A DNA stretch of 64,000 nt from Otis tarda (lineage: Eukaryota > Chordata > Aves > Otidiformes > Otididae), in assembly GCA_026413225.1 (NCBI GenBank), contig CM048560.1, positions 16,448,001 to 16,512,000 of the forward strand, written 5' to 3'. A model generated the notes under the pieces. The model saw nothing but the letters and a program-made list of their open reading frames with translations. It was not told the DNA's origin and ran no database searches. Shown here piece after piece: positions 40,001-50,480 of this stretch. Position 1 is the first letter of the stretch, and each line of letters begins with the position of its first letter. The position numbers were made by a program, and so were the translations under genes.

Positions 40001-43000
40001 CTTCATACCCCGCCTATAAAGATGATTGCAGTGTGCTAGATTAGCTGAAGTATATTTGGTGCTTCCATGATAAACATTTAATACTGAGACTACTACAATA
40101 ATCAAGCCTGAAATAATCTGTACTCCTATGGCTAAACCTGTGGCTCAGGAAAAAAAAAGAGGGTTTTCTATCAAAACAGAGCTGAAGAAAAAAATGTCCT
40201 CTTTTTACTCCTTGACTATCTACAAGTCGTACTGAGTTCAGTGAAACTCAACACAACAGTTAATTTCTCTGAAATTGGTAACAGTGAAGTTAGGCTAAAA
40301 GCCGGTCTTCCTAGTCTCTGCTTATTTTAAAGTCTGTTTCTGTTTCAGACAGACAGACAAAAGACAAAAATACTCTTTTTACAGTGGTGTTTCTTACAGT
40401 CTTATATGAGTCTTGGTTTAATTAAAGCTAGAACCATTATTAGTATTCAACTTCAAAAGTACTATCAACATACTTATTTTATGCCTTTGACAATACAGAG
40501 CTGTTGATACTCCTGTAACACAGACTAGTACAATTTAAAAGTTAAAGTTATATCATCAATGCAAAGCCACAGATAAATGTAGTTTTAAAGCAATACTGAA
40601 AAATATTGTTAAAGGGACTAGTTTTGTTACTTATTTAGTAACCATGTCTTTAATTCTGAAAATATTTTCATTTTGGAATTTCAATCATAAAGAATCTATT
40701 TATATAACAGTGTGCTTTTAATGGTACATTATCTTAAGAAATTTCCATAATAACATTTAATACTTTCTTTAATAACTTCTTTAATAACATTTATACTTTC
40801 TTAAAGTCTTTAGAAAAAAATTACTGAAGGTAATCAGTAGTTTAGAAACAGTTTATAGAAATTTTAAATATTTTTGTCTTTTTTCAAAGTTGGCCTTGAT
40901 ATACAGCAAGTATATACAGCCTTGTACTTAACACCAAAACCAGTGGGAAGTAAAGTGGTTACAAATCAAAAACTGAAAGCTGAATCTTCACTTGATATGT
41001 ATTATGGCTCACCACAAAGTCTGCCAGCAGCAAGAGTAGATACAGGTAAATGGTCAGCTCACAACATCTGGCTAATACCAAAGTCAACAGAAAATTGAAT
41101 TTTGCTTTCAGTAGAGGGCTAGATCTTTATCCATACTGTTTCTTTCTCAAGTATAATAAAAATACAATATTGCTGCTTCTGCTTCTCAAGTACTACAGTT
41201 CAATTCTTTGAATTTGAAAGTAAGAAAAATCATGAGTGTTTTGTATCCAGTATTACTGCTTCAATTTGGGAATGTGGTAGTACCTCTGTTTTTAAGTAGC
41301 ATTGATTAATTTCTTTCCAGTTACATTGTTAGAGGAGCCCAAATTTTTGTTGAAGGCAACAAAATTTTAGCAACCCAGATTACTTCTAGTCTGTCTTTTA
41401 CTGCATGAAGTATTCACTCAACAATACATATGAAATAAAAATGAGCATTTATGTATTATATTGACCTAGGAGGCAGATCTAAACAAGGTATTACCTACCA
41501 AAAACATGGAAACAGAGAATGCAACCATCGCTGTAAAAATAAAGATGTGTGTGGACATGACTGCTGTGAGTTTCATTAAATCTACTATTTCTGTTTCTTT
41601 TAGACAAATATAATTTAGACTAGCTTAATTTATAGCAATAGCTACATTAACAGAAGCTATGTTAGAGAGTCAGGCCTGAGTTGTTGCTATGATGCAGTAA
41701 TAAAAAGCTTTGTCAATAATAACACTTTTGTAGGCACTACAATGATTAATTAATTTTTCAGAACATCTAGCATATGATTTAAGAACAGTGTCAAGCTTTT
41801 TACACTTTTATATAGATATTGTTGTCTTAAATCTTTTAATTACTGTATTAAATCTTTTAGGATCTTTTAATAGAAGATACTAAGTGTAGTGGCAAAGTTT
41901 CCATTGATCTGGAAAGAATTAGGATTTATCCCTTCTAAACTAATCTGAGGATTATTTTAATTCCTTTTCTCAGGTAAAACTGGAGTACCTCCAAAGTCTG
42001 AAATGAATGGAAATTCAAAGTTTTCTTTGTACCTAGCTGATTTAAGGAGCAGGAACTCAGTTTCATCTGTACCCCCAGTAAAACGGTTAAAGGTTCATTT
42101 GAATACAGTCAGCCATTGAATAGATTTATGTTATCCTGTTATGTATTTGTGTATATTGTTTGCAGATAGAATTTTATGACTAAATATGAACGTTCACGTT
42201 TGTCTTTTCTGTGTGGAATGCAAAAAAGCAAAGATGTACAAAGGTACCAAAGGTCCAGGAATCTTCAAGAGGTTCTGCTGCTGTTTGGAATGCTTCCAAT
42301 GATCCACTTCTGTGCATATGCTCTTTGGTTTTACTTTTATGGTATTTGATATATTGTGATGGGTGAGGTACAGAGGCATCATTGGAAGGTACTGCATGTG
42401 ACTTGGTTTTGGCAAAATATGACCTGAATTAAAACAAATAGTGTTATTTCTCAGAGTAATGCTACCAAGCTATCTTTTTGCATTGACAGGTAGATCCACT
42501 TGTTTGTAAGAAAACCAACCATGTTAGTTTTTAATTTCTGAAAGATTTCATGGCTTACACTTCATTCCTTTGAATGTAATACTAAACTAGTTCTTTCTGC
42601 AGCAAGACTGGGATTTGAGAGATACTGGAGTGTTTTATTTCATCCTCACAGTTTTGCTTGTTTGTTTGCAATAGAGAATGATTTAGCCTATAACTAATAC
42701 AGATGAGAGTTAGTGATAACCAGTCTGACTTTGCCAGGGTGCTTCGGTAACTCCATTAGAAACATGTAATTCAAACCTTTTTAACTTACTATATTAGATA
42801 AGCAGACATCAGAAAGATTTTATATATGATCTTTAAAAATTATGCTAACTTGATACATTATTGTTGATGTCACTAAAATTATTAAAAACCAACAATTTTC
42901 AATATGTTTATATCCTGTCAGTTACAATAGTCTTATTTCTTTAGATGCAGATGTTAAATCAAGCTCAAAATGTGGATCTCAAACAATTTGTTTTTACAAA

Positions 43001-46000
43001 TAAAATGTTGCCGACATTGCCAAGGTACTGATTAATAGAAGTGACAACAAAGAAATCTGTCTTATTTTAGATAGCATGTTTAGTTGTAACAACTAAAAAC
43101 TTTTCTGAATAAAATTATTTTGCAACTTTCTGCTACTGTTTTACTGACATGTCACTGATTTTTTTTTTAAATAGGTCTAGCAATAAACAGTTGTCTTCAT
43201 CACCTTCAGTGGACCAGGTAGATAATGTTAATAGCTTAGGAGGAACTCAGCAACAACTGCAATCTTGGAATTATGGAAAGAGTAGTAAGTTACTGCTAAT
43301 GTTTGAAATTATTATTTTCAGTATTTTGATTTGAATATACTTGTAAACTCAAACTTGCTGAAATCACTATAGCAACCAGTACAGCATTACAGAACACAGA
43401 ATGTATAGGGAAACAGAGTGGCCCTAACTGACTTTCTTTCTGGTATTGGTAAGAATTTCTAATGTAGATCTAAGCATCTACAAAGCATCTACATGTACCT
43501 TCAAATAAAACAGTAATGACTAAATCAAATATATGAGGATCCAAACTTATATATACTTCCTGAAAGGTATGACTGTTATGTATTTCCACTGAAGCCACCC
43601 TATATCTGTATATTTTCTTCTTTTCCCTTTCTACTAGAAGAAGTTAGTTAAAGCATGAGCTTTTATTTGGTAGCTGACAAAATGTGACTATTCAGTAACT
43701 GAGTTCATAACTAGTAAGACATTTCTATCTGGAAAAAGAAAAGTCCTCTTTCTGTTTCTTTCACTCGAAAGGCCACAAATGTTTTTACATTTGGTGTTAA
43801 ATGATCAGTCTTCATTTATCAATACATAACTATGATGTTCTCCCCACTGCATGACTTTTGCCATTGTATTTGGTGACAGTAGATTGATGTGAATCAGGTT
43901 TTAATTAATTTGGCTAATAAGTAGCAGCTCCAGTGTTTAGGTCGTCCTCAGACATCTAAGAAACACTATGCTGAAATGAATTGAAACAGTTTTCAGTTCA
44001 TACTGTCTTAAGTGTTGGCAGCTATACTGCATAATTTCATTTTTACTTAATATTTTGGTGATAAGATTGTAATTCTGTTCCTTTAGTGCTTCATATTTTC
44101 CTGCCTTACTGATTTACCTGCTATAGTTGTTATCTAGTCTTAAGATAGAAGACTGTTGCGTAGCCCTATCATCAGTTGCTGGGTGAGGGTGGGCAGTTAG
44201 TGTATGATATGATTGTGTTAAAATAATAAAGTCATGGGAAGACAGATGGATATTCTAGGATAGCTATATTCTATGCTCAAGAACATCTTGAGGCAAATCA
44301 TACAGGATCAAGGGGACGTAGTAGATATTGCTGACTAAAAACCATCTCCACTGAATAGTAGCAGAAAAGGTAACCTTGGCTGTATTGATTCAGCTGGCTC
44401 CACTTTAAACAATGCACCAAAAATAGTTCTAATGAAGTAAGGCATCAGTTCATATTATTTTGTAGGGTTAACTGCATCAGTAATACGGTATCATTCTACT
44501 CCATCAAAAAAAAAAAAGTAAGTAAGTAAGAGTATACTGTGAAATTGTAGTAACCTAAACCTATAATGCGTTTAAAGTCTGTGTAGTAATGCACCATGCT
44601 GACTATGCACATCTGAAATTACAATAGCAGTGTCTTCCTGGTGTTGCCAGTGTCTGTGGAACAGATTTTTTTTATTTGAGCCTGTCCTGCTCACCCTCTG
44701 TTGAAAGGGAGACCTGGATCAGGGTTTCTTAGTCATATTAGGGTTATGACAACAGAATGAACATTCTATAACTGTCTGATGCTGGAGGGTAGTATGGCAG
44801 AAGAGAGATTTAAAACATTAGCAGAAAGAATTGGATTAGTGATGAAAAGAGAGAACACAATAAACAAAAGGGGAAGAGAGTAAGAGATGAAGCAGGAAAG
44901 TCGTCTTTGCACCAGAAAAAAAAAAAGTATTTTAAAACATTAACTGTCACGTTTTAATTAAGAATTTTAACCGCAATGCCTGAAAATGTGCTTGTCCGGG
45001 CTAGTCCTTGGCAATTAGATGTATGGGAGGAAGACAGCATTCAGAGTGTTTTGGAAAATTGTGGAGAGAAGAAAGGACTGAATTAATAGTATTCAATTTA
45101 GAATCAAACAATGCTTCTGACAAAGGGAAAGAATGAAATTGCAGTGATTTTTAAAGGCCTGTTTTTCTAGAATCTGCACTGAGGATAACATATCTCAAAA
45201 TAACGCAGAGGAAAAATTGTATATGTGATAGTCCTTCTTTCAACAGATTCAACAACCAGTCGTAAAATATAGAACAGGTTTGTTGTACTTGTCCATTACA
45301 AATATATTGCAGCTTTCTCTTGGAAACGTTCAGTGTTTGTGAGTGAGAAAAGCCAAGAGACAATGGCATAAAAGCAGATCTTATTTTTCAGATGCTTTAG
45401 ATGTGGACTTTGAACTGAGAGATGATGTTTGGGATTATATTGATGATGAGAAATTAGTATTTGCTAGCAACTTTGCCAGTAGAGAATTAGGTAAGGTTAT
45501 TTTAACAAAATGCTTTGTTTCCTACATAAAAATTATTTTACAGGCTATTATTTGAGAATAATTTCTAATAGTATACATTCAAAATTTTTGGTTAGTTAAC
45601 TTGACTGCCAGGTTTATTACTCTGCCTTGAATGTGTCACTTATATTGAGACAAATCTAATACAGAGGGGAGAGCTGAGAAAGTAATAATTAAATTTTATG
45701 GATGACCTGCAACTGCATATTGGTTAATTTATCTGACTGCTTATCTCTGCTTTTCTTTATATTAGCCCAAAACCCACAGAAGAAATATTTCAAGTGTTAA
45801 GACATTTGAAAAACTTTCCAATTATTATTAATCGTATTATGTAAAATGTTTACAAGAGGTTTTGGCTGTTTTGTGACTCAATATTTAAAATTTTAATTCT
45901 TACATGGATCATGGAAATATCTGCCTTCAAATTCCAGATGAGTGTGAACCACTTTGCCAGTATACAAGAAGCAAATCCACTAATGACATTTCAAAAGAGT

Positions 46001-47316
46001 AAGCATTATATAATTTATTACAATTCTATTCAGTTAAAAATATTGTCTATATTTCACATGTATCTGTATAATGAAATGTATAGAAGGTTGTTCACTCATA
46101 AAAGTGAGTGAAATATCATATTTTAAAAGGTATGAATTGTTGAATTATCTGATTTTTTTTTCATCTAACTGTGGAGGGAAATAAATACAAAATCCTGAAC
46201 TGAAAAGTAAATAATTTTGAACTTTTCTAAAATTACTTAAATTATTCAACTTGGTATTTTCAGTTCACGCACATTCCAAGATGAGACCCATATTCAGAAC
46301 TCAGTTGTTTCTGTGGTTAATAGCACGTCAGAAGTGGATTTATCTGTACAGAGTGGAAATATAAATATGGTGAGTAAAAATATTTTGATAACAGAATTTC
46401 CTATAATTAGAGTATTTCATGTGTAAATATATTCACCATATGTGGCTTATGAATCAGTTTGCACATACTGAATTTCTGAACCTTTCTGTGTTGTCCAAAC
46501 TTGCATGCATCCTGTGTTCAGTGTGATATTCGTGATACAAAGAACTAGGACTTGAACTTACTTTCTATAGCACAACTTCAAAACTAGTTACTTAATTTGA
46601 TTGCTATTCTGAAAGTCATCTAGTATATAATTGTATTTATTATGTGCTTGGTCCTTGTCAAATACCGTAATATAAATATCTGTACTACATACTACAACAA
46701 TCTGGCAGTTTATCTTTTGTTTATCATATACAGTTTTAAACATTTACATTGCAGTTCAGTTTGGAAGAAAAAAAGCATTCAAATCCCTCACAAGAGCTGA
46801 AAAACATACAGTGTTCTTCGATCTCCAAAATAATTTCAGACTCTTCTAAATTCACTAGGAAAGAGGATTTTTTTATTTTCACAAAAGAACAGGAAAAAGA
46901 AGGGGATACCAGGTAATAAAAAGTTGTGTATGTTTTTCTGTTGCCTCAGTGTTCCATGGAACATGTTCTTCATGGAACACAGACATTTAGGCAATGTGTT
47001 AATTTATAACATTCATTTTTAAAAGATTAATTTTCACAATAATAGTGTTAATTTATAACATTCATTTAAAAAGTATTAATTTAGACAATAATAGTAGCAA
47101 TTATATTTTATTGGAAAGGAAAAGACTTCAAAATTATTTTGCTCTTCTTGGTATCTCTTGACTATACTTTGTATAGTGTTCCTGATTTCATAGGTGTTGA
47201 TGTACTATCCCTAATTTAATTTTTTTTTTGTTTGCTTAATCTTCATTAGATATCTTCTTGATGATGAAATCAATGATGTCAAGCCCTTTCTTGGAATACT
47301 TGATGGCATTTTGTAA
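9352..47316 (+). CDS. HFM1: HFM1, meiotic ATP-dependent DNA helicase (MER3), complete, 38 coding exons
   Basis: HFM1/MER3 is a nuclear 3'-5' DNA helicase that acts in meiotic prophase, promoting crossover formation and synapsis with the ZMM proteins (MSH4-MSH5 among them). Exons: 9352-9422, 9814-9935, 11553-11676, 12452-12717, 14203-14250, 15978-16048, 16938-17070, 19317-19468, 19784-19861, 20000-20158, 20603-20803, 20886-20974, 21894-21937, 22028-22129, 24244-24389, 25876-25970, 26783-26916, 27852-27899, 30668-30748, 31355-31446, 32280-32386, 32476-32523, 32721-32818, 32903-33034, 36445-36530, 37279-37362, 38420-38577, 39291-39394, 40890-41045, 41470-41565, 41974-42092, 42945-43024, 43175-43284, 45392-45490, 45938-45998, 46264-46369, 46755-46912, 47250-47316. 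They sum to 4125 nt, 1374 residues; human HFM1 is 1435. The start was chosen because the first 20 residues align without gaps with the human N-terminus. Seen directly: Walker A APTGSGKT, box [15 protein letters not shown], Sec63 region, Cys cluster, C-terminal GILDGIL. No frameshift or internal stop. The exon count depends on my hand-drawn splice sites. Confidence 0.96.
9947..10034 (-). mobile_element. CR1 LINE 3'-end remnant
   Basis: Read on the + strand, AGAATCATTTAGGTTGG followed by AAAAGACCTCTGAGAT is the reverse complement of the well-known 3' end of an avian CR1. About 88 nt remain and the 5' part is gone. It begins roughly 11 nt after the donor of HFM1 exon 2, so the insertion came very close to the splice site. 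Boundaries are approximate. Confidence 0.8.
13435..14055 (+). mobile_element. Decayed CR1 LINE fragment, reverse transcriptase region, internally deleted
   Basis: It lies in HFM1 intron 4 in sense orientation. Translated pieces of a CR1 reverse transcriptase can be read: [11 protein letters not shown] near 13463, then GVLQGSVL near 13665, then [12 protein letters not shown] near 13714, then [20 protein letters not shown] near 13868. Frameshifts and stops break the frame. The segment between GSVL and MKFN, which in CR1 holds the catalytic aspartates, is deleted. No 3' UTR or terminal octamer repeats follow, so both ends are truncated. It is an old, inactive copy; boundaries are approximate. 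Confidence 0.8.
16938..20974 (+). CDS. HFM1: HFM1 exons 7-12: first RecA-like helicase domain and linker
   Basis: Exons 16938-17070, 19317-19468, 19784-19861, 20000-20158, 20603-20803 and 20886-20974. Motif I APTGSGKT is at residues 246-253 (catalytic Lys252). Motif Ia begins MAPIKAL at 279; TGD at 308-310 is motif Ib. Motif II is DEVH at 354-357, split by the exon 9/10 junction. Motif III SAT is at 400-402. Exon 12 opens the second domain with FCATRKG at 476-482 (motif IV). These are the ATP-binding and hydrolysis elements of a superfamily 2 Ski2-like helicase, and no key residue is altered. Exon 11 uses the weak donor GTG|GTATAA, needed to keep the conserved LVFCATRKG sequence. Confidence 0.97.
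17071..19316 (+). other. HFM1 intron 7
   Basis: A 2.2-kb intron without recognisable repeats. It contains a 104-codon ATG-started open frame at 17782-18096 on the + strand whose product I do not recognise; it is treated as non-coding. Confidence 0.8.
21869..21882 (+). repeat. (GT)7 tract at the exon 13 acceptor
   Basis: Seven GT units follow a T run and end 11 nt before the start of HFM1 exon 13. The tract takes the place of much of the pyrimidine tract. UG repeats in RNA bind proteins such as TDP-43 and CELF, so it could influence inclusion of the 44-nt exon. The effect is inference. Confidence 0.85.
21894..25970 (+). CDS. HFM1: HFM1 exons 13-16: second RecA-like helicase domain
   Basis: Exons 21894-21937 (44 nt), 22028-22129, 24244-24389 and 25876-25970. 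Exon 14 carries AYHHAGM, typical of Ski2-like helicases. Motif V is [12 protein letters not shown] at about residues 556-567. Motif VI is QMIGRAGR at 593-600, with the arginine fingers intact. Exon 16 continues through the conserved AVIMT strand into the start of the winged-helix linker. The small exon 13 is preceded by a GT repeat instead of an ordinary pyrimidine tract. Confidence 0.96.
22130..24243 (+). other. HFM1 intron 14
   Basis: A 2.1-kb intron. It contains a short TG/TA-rich simple-sequence patch near 23303-23333. I see no exon, gene or interspersed repeat family in it. Confidence 0.75.
26783..30748 (+). CDS. HFM1: HFM1 exons 17-19: winged-helix linker
   Basis: Exons 26783-26916, 27852-27899 and 30668-30748. 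Exon 17 encodes [18 protein letters not shown] and [15 protein letters not shown], the winged-helix segment joining the helicase core to the Sec63 domain in Brr2/Ski2-like proteins. Exon 18 (48 nt) encodes [16 protein letters not shown]. Exon 19 encodes [11 protein letters not shown] and closely matches mammalian HFM1. In known relatives this region helps position DNA as it leaves the helicase. Confidence 0.95.
27900..30667 (+). other. HFM1 intron 18
   Basis: A 2.8-kb AT-rich intron with T runs near 29100-29155. The 71-codon open frame at 28643-28858 resembles nothing I know. No repeat family recognised. Confidence 0.75.
31355..39394 (+). CDS. HFM1: HFM1 exons 20-28: Sec63-type domain
   Basis: Exons 31355-31446, 32280-32386, 32476-32523, 32721-32818, 32903-33034, 36445-36530, 37279-37362, 38420-38577 and 39291-39394, about residues 721-1024. 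Recognisable pieces are [62 protein letters not shown] and [11 protein letters not shown]. This is the helical plus immunoglobulin-like module shared with Brr2 and the archaeal helicase Hel308, thought to guide the translocating strand. The intron between exons 24 and 25 (33035-36444) holds a CR1 insertion far from both splice sites. Confidence 0.95.
34051..34767 (-). mobile_element. CR1 LINE, 5'-truncated, reverse transcriptase C-terminus still open
   Basis: It lies in HFM1 intron 24, antisense to the gene. The + strand start (34051 on) holds AGAATCATAGAATCATAGAA, the reverse complement of the CR1 3' octamer repeats. An open frame of about 195 codons (34142-34729, minus) encodes the CR1 reverse transcriptase C-terminus with [17 protein letters not shown] and [14 protein letters not shown]. 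The frame is unbroken up to the truncation, so the copy is fairly young. ATATTA occurs at 34045-34050 and at 34768-34773, a possible 6-bp target-site duplication, which is not a regular feature of CR1 and could be chance. The catalytic part is missing, so it cannot move itself. Confidence 0.95.
40890..42092 (+). CDS. HFM1: HFM1 exons 29-31: end of Sec63 region and Cys cluster
   Basis: Exons 40890-41045, 41470-41565 and 41974-42092. Exon 29 begins with [14 protein letters not shown], the conserved last strand of the Sec63 region, then turns low-complexity. Exon 30 carries [17 protein letters not shown], with Cys at about residues 1094, 1098, 1104, 1108 and 1109, the small putative zinc-binding motif conserved in vertebrate HFM1. 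Exon 31 ends SVPPVKRLK and uses the weak donor AAG|GTTCAT. Reading through that donor reaches a TGA at 42117-42119. Confidence 0.93.
42945..47316 (+). CDS. HFM1: HFM1 exons 32-38: fast-evolving C-terminal tail
   Basis: Exons 42945-43024, 43175-43284, 45392-45490, 45938-45998, 46264-46369, 46755-46912 and 47250-47316. The tail is rich in Ser, Asn, Gln and acidic residues and probably disordered. Three patches still align with mammals: [13 protein letters not shown] (exon 32), [17 protein letters not shown] (exon 34) and the last residues [18 protein letters not shown] (exon 38). The conserved acidic patch and conserved terminus suggest docking sites for partners, which is inference. Exons 33, 35, 36 and 37 rest on open frame, phase and splice sites. 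An extra lineage-specific exon in the 2.1-kb intron 33 cannot be ruled out, but the phases close without one. Confidence 0.87.
43285..45391 (+). other. HFM1 intron 33
   Basis: A 2.1-kb intron with no recognised repeat. Mammalian HFM1 has extra residues near this junction, so a missed short exon is possible, but exon 33 joins exon 34 in phase. Confidence 0.65.
46996..47092 (+). repeat. Two-copy tandem duplication in HFM1 intron 37
   Basis: Two adjacent units of about 49 nt, 46996-47044 and 47045-47092, both start GTGTTAATTTATAACATTCA and end CAATAATA, with a few differences between them. A small local duplication with no evident function. Confidence 0.85.
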
Positions 47317-47840
47317 AACATATAAACAAAATATGTTGTAAGTGCTGGTGAAAAACAGTTACAGTCATTTTTAGAAAGTGAAGCCTTCAAATCCAGTTAA
47401 GAGAATTTCATTTCTGTTGTGTACCTATTTACCAATAGCAGGATTGCTGCATAGAGAAGATAATAACAAAATTGTTGTCTGATTTATGGAATTCTAGGTA
47501 TATTATCTTATATTGAAAAATGCTTAAATATGTGTTGTTTGACCTTCCTGTTTTCAGGATTACAAAAAAAATATTGGAATGCGTCAAACAAAAACAGCTC
47601 TCAAACTAAGAGTGCTTTTATAGATAAAGTAAAAATCACATAAGGGAAAATAAGCCGCTTATTAGATGCTCTGCTCACAAGTACTCTTTAAATGAATGAA
47701 AGACTCTTTCCTCAGAAATTTCTTAATGCTTTTTGATTTTTTTCTTTCAAGTTTCTCTAATGCTGAATTTTTCATAGCAATGGTTCTTTAAAATAATTAG
47801 ATTTTCAAGTAAAACTAATAAAATGGTAAGTTATTCTAGA
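47317..47840 (+). other. HFM1 3' UTR
   Basis: This runs from the TAA to just past the AATAAA at 47817-47822. It is AT-rich and without further similarity. The end is estimated from the signal position. Confidence 0.6.
47817..47822 (+). terminator. Poly(A) signal, probable HFM1
   Basis: AATAAA lies about 500 nt after the stop codon and is followed by GT-rich GGTAAGTTATT. It is the first canonical signal I noticed downstream of the stop. Later signals may also be used. Confidence 0.55.
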
Positions 47841-48544
47841 CTATATTCCTTTCTACAGTGCTGTCAGCTTGTTAATTAAAAAGTGCAGCTTCCTTCAAGC
47901 AGATGTGTTTCCAGACTCTCAACAAACCAGTTGTAAAATGTCTATAAACAATATTCTGAAGTTGTGTTTGGCTGTTCACTTTGACACCCAAGACTTTTAT
48001 GTCTCCCAGTACAGATTTAGGCAACGAAGCATTGGATTTGGATATTTTCTTGTAGCTCTAGTGTTGGAACCGTAGACCTTGCAAGTTCAGTTGTTAGAAA
48101 AATACATGATATTGCCAAAATCCAAGAGTATGTTAATTTTCACTGTTAATTATTTGAGATGTGTGGAATTAAAATGCTAAAATCACACATGGAACCTTAG
48201 CTGTTTGTTCTTGCAACATTGTTTGTGGTGCAAACAAATGCAACCATATTTTACTGCACTACTTGGTTGTATTTTTCTCAGTTAATAACATTTTACTTGA
48301 CTCCAGTTTCCTTACATTTTTGACGTAGTTTCTGGTATAACTTGTTCTCCATATGAAAAAAATGGCCTAGCACAAGCAGCATTAACATTCACCACTCGAT
48401 ATGTTTTTGACTGCAAATTCCTGCAGGTCCAAGCTTGTAACTTACTTTGTTGTACCTCAAATATTTCATTGCATCTAGAAGTCAGTAGTATATCAGATCT
48501 CTTTTTGTCTGGTGGTTGTTTTTTTTTGTTGTTTTTTTTTTTTT

Positions 48545-48770
48545 TAACTTCCAGAATTACTATACTACTGCTATGTTTAGCCCAGCAGTCCTAGCTATGT
48601 ACATCCTAGTCACCTCCCAATTTTGTGCCAGGGTGGTTAAGAATGTAGAGTGTCAAATGTAATTTTAAGTGCTCCAGAGAATCTTCTATCTACCATGCCA
48701 GAAGAGCAGGGGTCTCCCCACAGGAAGATGTTCCAGGTCTTTTAGAGCATTTTAAATGGTACGTGATGCC
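48545..48770 (+). repeat. Unclassified repeat, copy A
   Basis: The segment starts AACTTCCAGAATTACTATAC and includes ACTATACTACTG, AGCCCAGCA, and TTAAGAATGTAGAG near 48638. The same words in the same order occur in copy B about 1.7 kb downstream. A T run precedes both copies. I cannot assign it to a transposon family. Ends are approximate. Confidence 0.55.
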
Positions 48771-50247
48771 AATGTTTAAGCACCTGACTCTCTTCCTGCT
48801 GCTTGAAATACACAATTATTTTTGTTTCAGTTTATTATTCATATTTACATAGCATTCTTTATCTGCCTTTCCCTGGGGATTTTAGCTTGCAACAACTAAT
48901 TGAGCTGTTCCTCAGTTTCTTTAAGTTTGACAAAAGTTTTTACACAGCAACACAAAGCTGAGCTTCAAACATGGAAAATAGGAGAGGAAGGAATCAATTA
49001 ATATAATCTCGTGAGTATATAATTTATATAATATTGTGATTATACAACTTGCAACTTTCCAAAACCTCACTCATCTGCTGAGTTGCTGAGACCTTGCCTG
49101 CAAACTAGGCACACTTCTGATGGCAGGTACTGCACATTTTCCTGCTCGTCTGCATGAAGCTCCTTCTAAATGTTCTGAACTGTGAGGCAGTGGCTGTAAT
49201 AGAAGTTGATTGTGCTTACATCTTCATAAAAAATGAATAAGCTAAGCTTCTATTTATTTCACTATACTAAGGAAATATCATTATGAGAAGTTTTTTGGCC
49301 CCACTTCTACACTGAAGGTTTATTTCCATTTTTCTGTGAAATATTTTGGTGGTTTATATAATGTCTAGAAAGTGATTGACATTATTGCCATTTTTGCTTT
49401 ATTTTTTCATATAGTCTAACTATAACCACTTGGTTTTAGTTAGTTTATAGGAGTAGGTTTATATTTAGACTATTTCTTCAAAAAAAGTTACCCTTGAAGG
49501 CAGGTATTTTATTTTTCTCTTAGTTTTCCCCAGGGCAGAAGTTCAGTAGTTATTATTTGGTTTCTTCAGGATTCAGGCTGATTAATTTTCTGATACTGTA
49601 TTCAATTTTTTCCTTTTGATTTTTAAAAGGCTTTAATTTCCCATTTGATCCATAGTCAGAACACATGATAACAAATGCATTTCAGTACTTTCAAGACTAT
49701 TCAGAGTACTTTGTAGATGGTTTATAAGATAATTTTCTGTCTCTATTTTTCACAAGAAATCAGCATCCTGTATCATCCTTGGAAAATTACAAAATTGTAA
49801 TATTGCTGCTGACAACATTTCACAGATTTCAGAATATAAATCTTTCAGTACTGCAATGTCTTTACAGTAATACTGAACCTCTGGTGCAAAACCATTTTTC
49901 TGGAGATAAGTGCTTTATTTGGCATTCTTGTTTTGCTTCATTATTCATATTAGCTCTATGACTCTTTAAATCACTTTCAGAAAATGAATTTGGACGTACT
50001 TATATGCTGAAGTGTTCTCTAGCTCAGGAGAAGGAATGACTTTTCATATGGTAGCATTTGTTACTGTTCCATTTTTGAAATTATAACAATTGAAAGATCA
50101 AAAGTGATACCCATGGTAGGTCTCTATGGCAGTAATTAATTGCAGATACACAGTGACTGTACTTCAAAACAAACACAGGCGTAAACAGCAAATTAACTGC
50201 AGAATTAGAAGACCTAGTAAAATCTTTTTTTTTTTCTTTTTTAATTA

Positions 50248-50480
50248 AACTTCCAAACTGAGGTAACTCTGATTTACTATACTACTGTTATGTTAAGCCC
50301 AGCACTCCTAATCATGCCCCAGTTATGCATCATGGTAAGATTTAAGAATGTAGAGTTTTCCTCCTGCTCATCACCATTTTCTGATTTCCATGGAAATGAG
50401 AGGGCTCCCAGGCAGGAACAGTGGTGTTTCTCCACAGATGCTTTGTATGAATGACCAAGGGACCAAAATCCCAGGTAATG
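50248..50480 (+). repeat. Unclassified repeat, copy B
   Basis: Diverged direct repeat of copy A. It shares AACTTCCA, TTACTATACTACTG (near 50274), AGCCCAGCA and TTTAAGAATGTAGAG (near 50342), plus a weaker match of the GAGGGCTCCC...GGCAGGAACAG stretch to copy A's GGGGTCTCCCCACAGGAAGA. Compared with copy A it has an insertion near its start. Flanking DNA is not duplicated, which favours a dispersed element over a segmental duplication. Confidence 0.55.

Noticed and set aside
46950..46977. Palindromic GTTCCATGGAACATGTTC stretch resembling a p53 or steroid-receptor half-site
   Set aside because: Only one good half-site in an intron; too weak to call a regulatory element.
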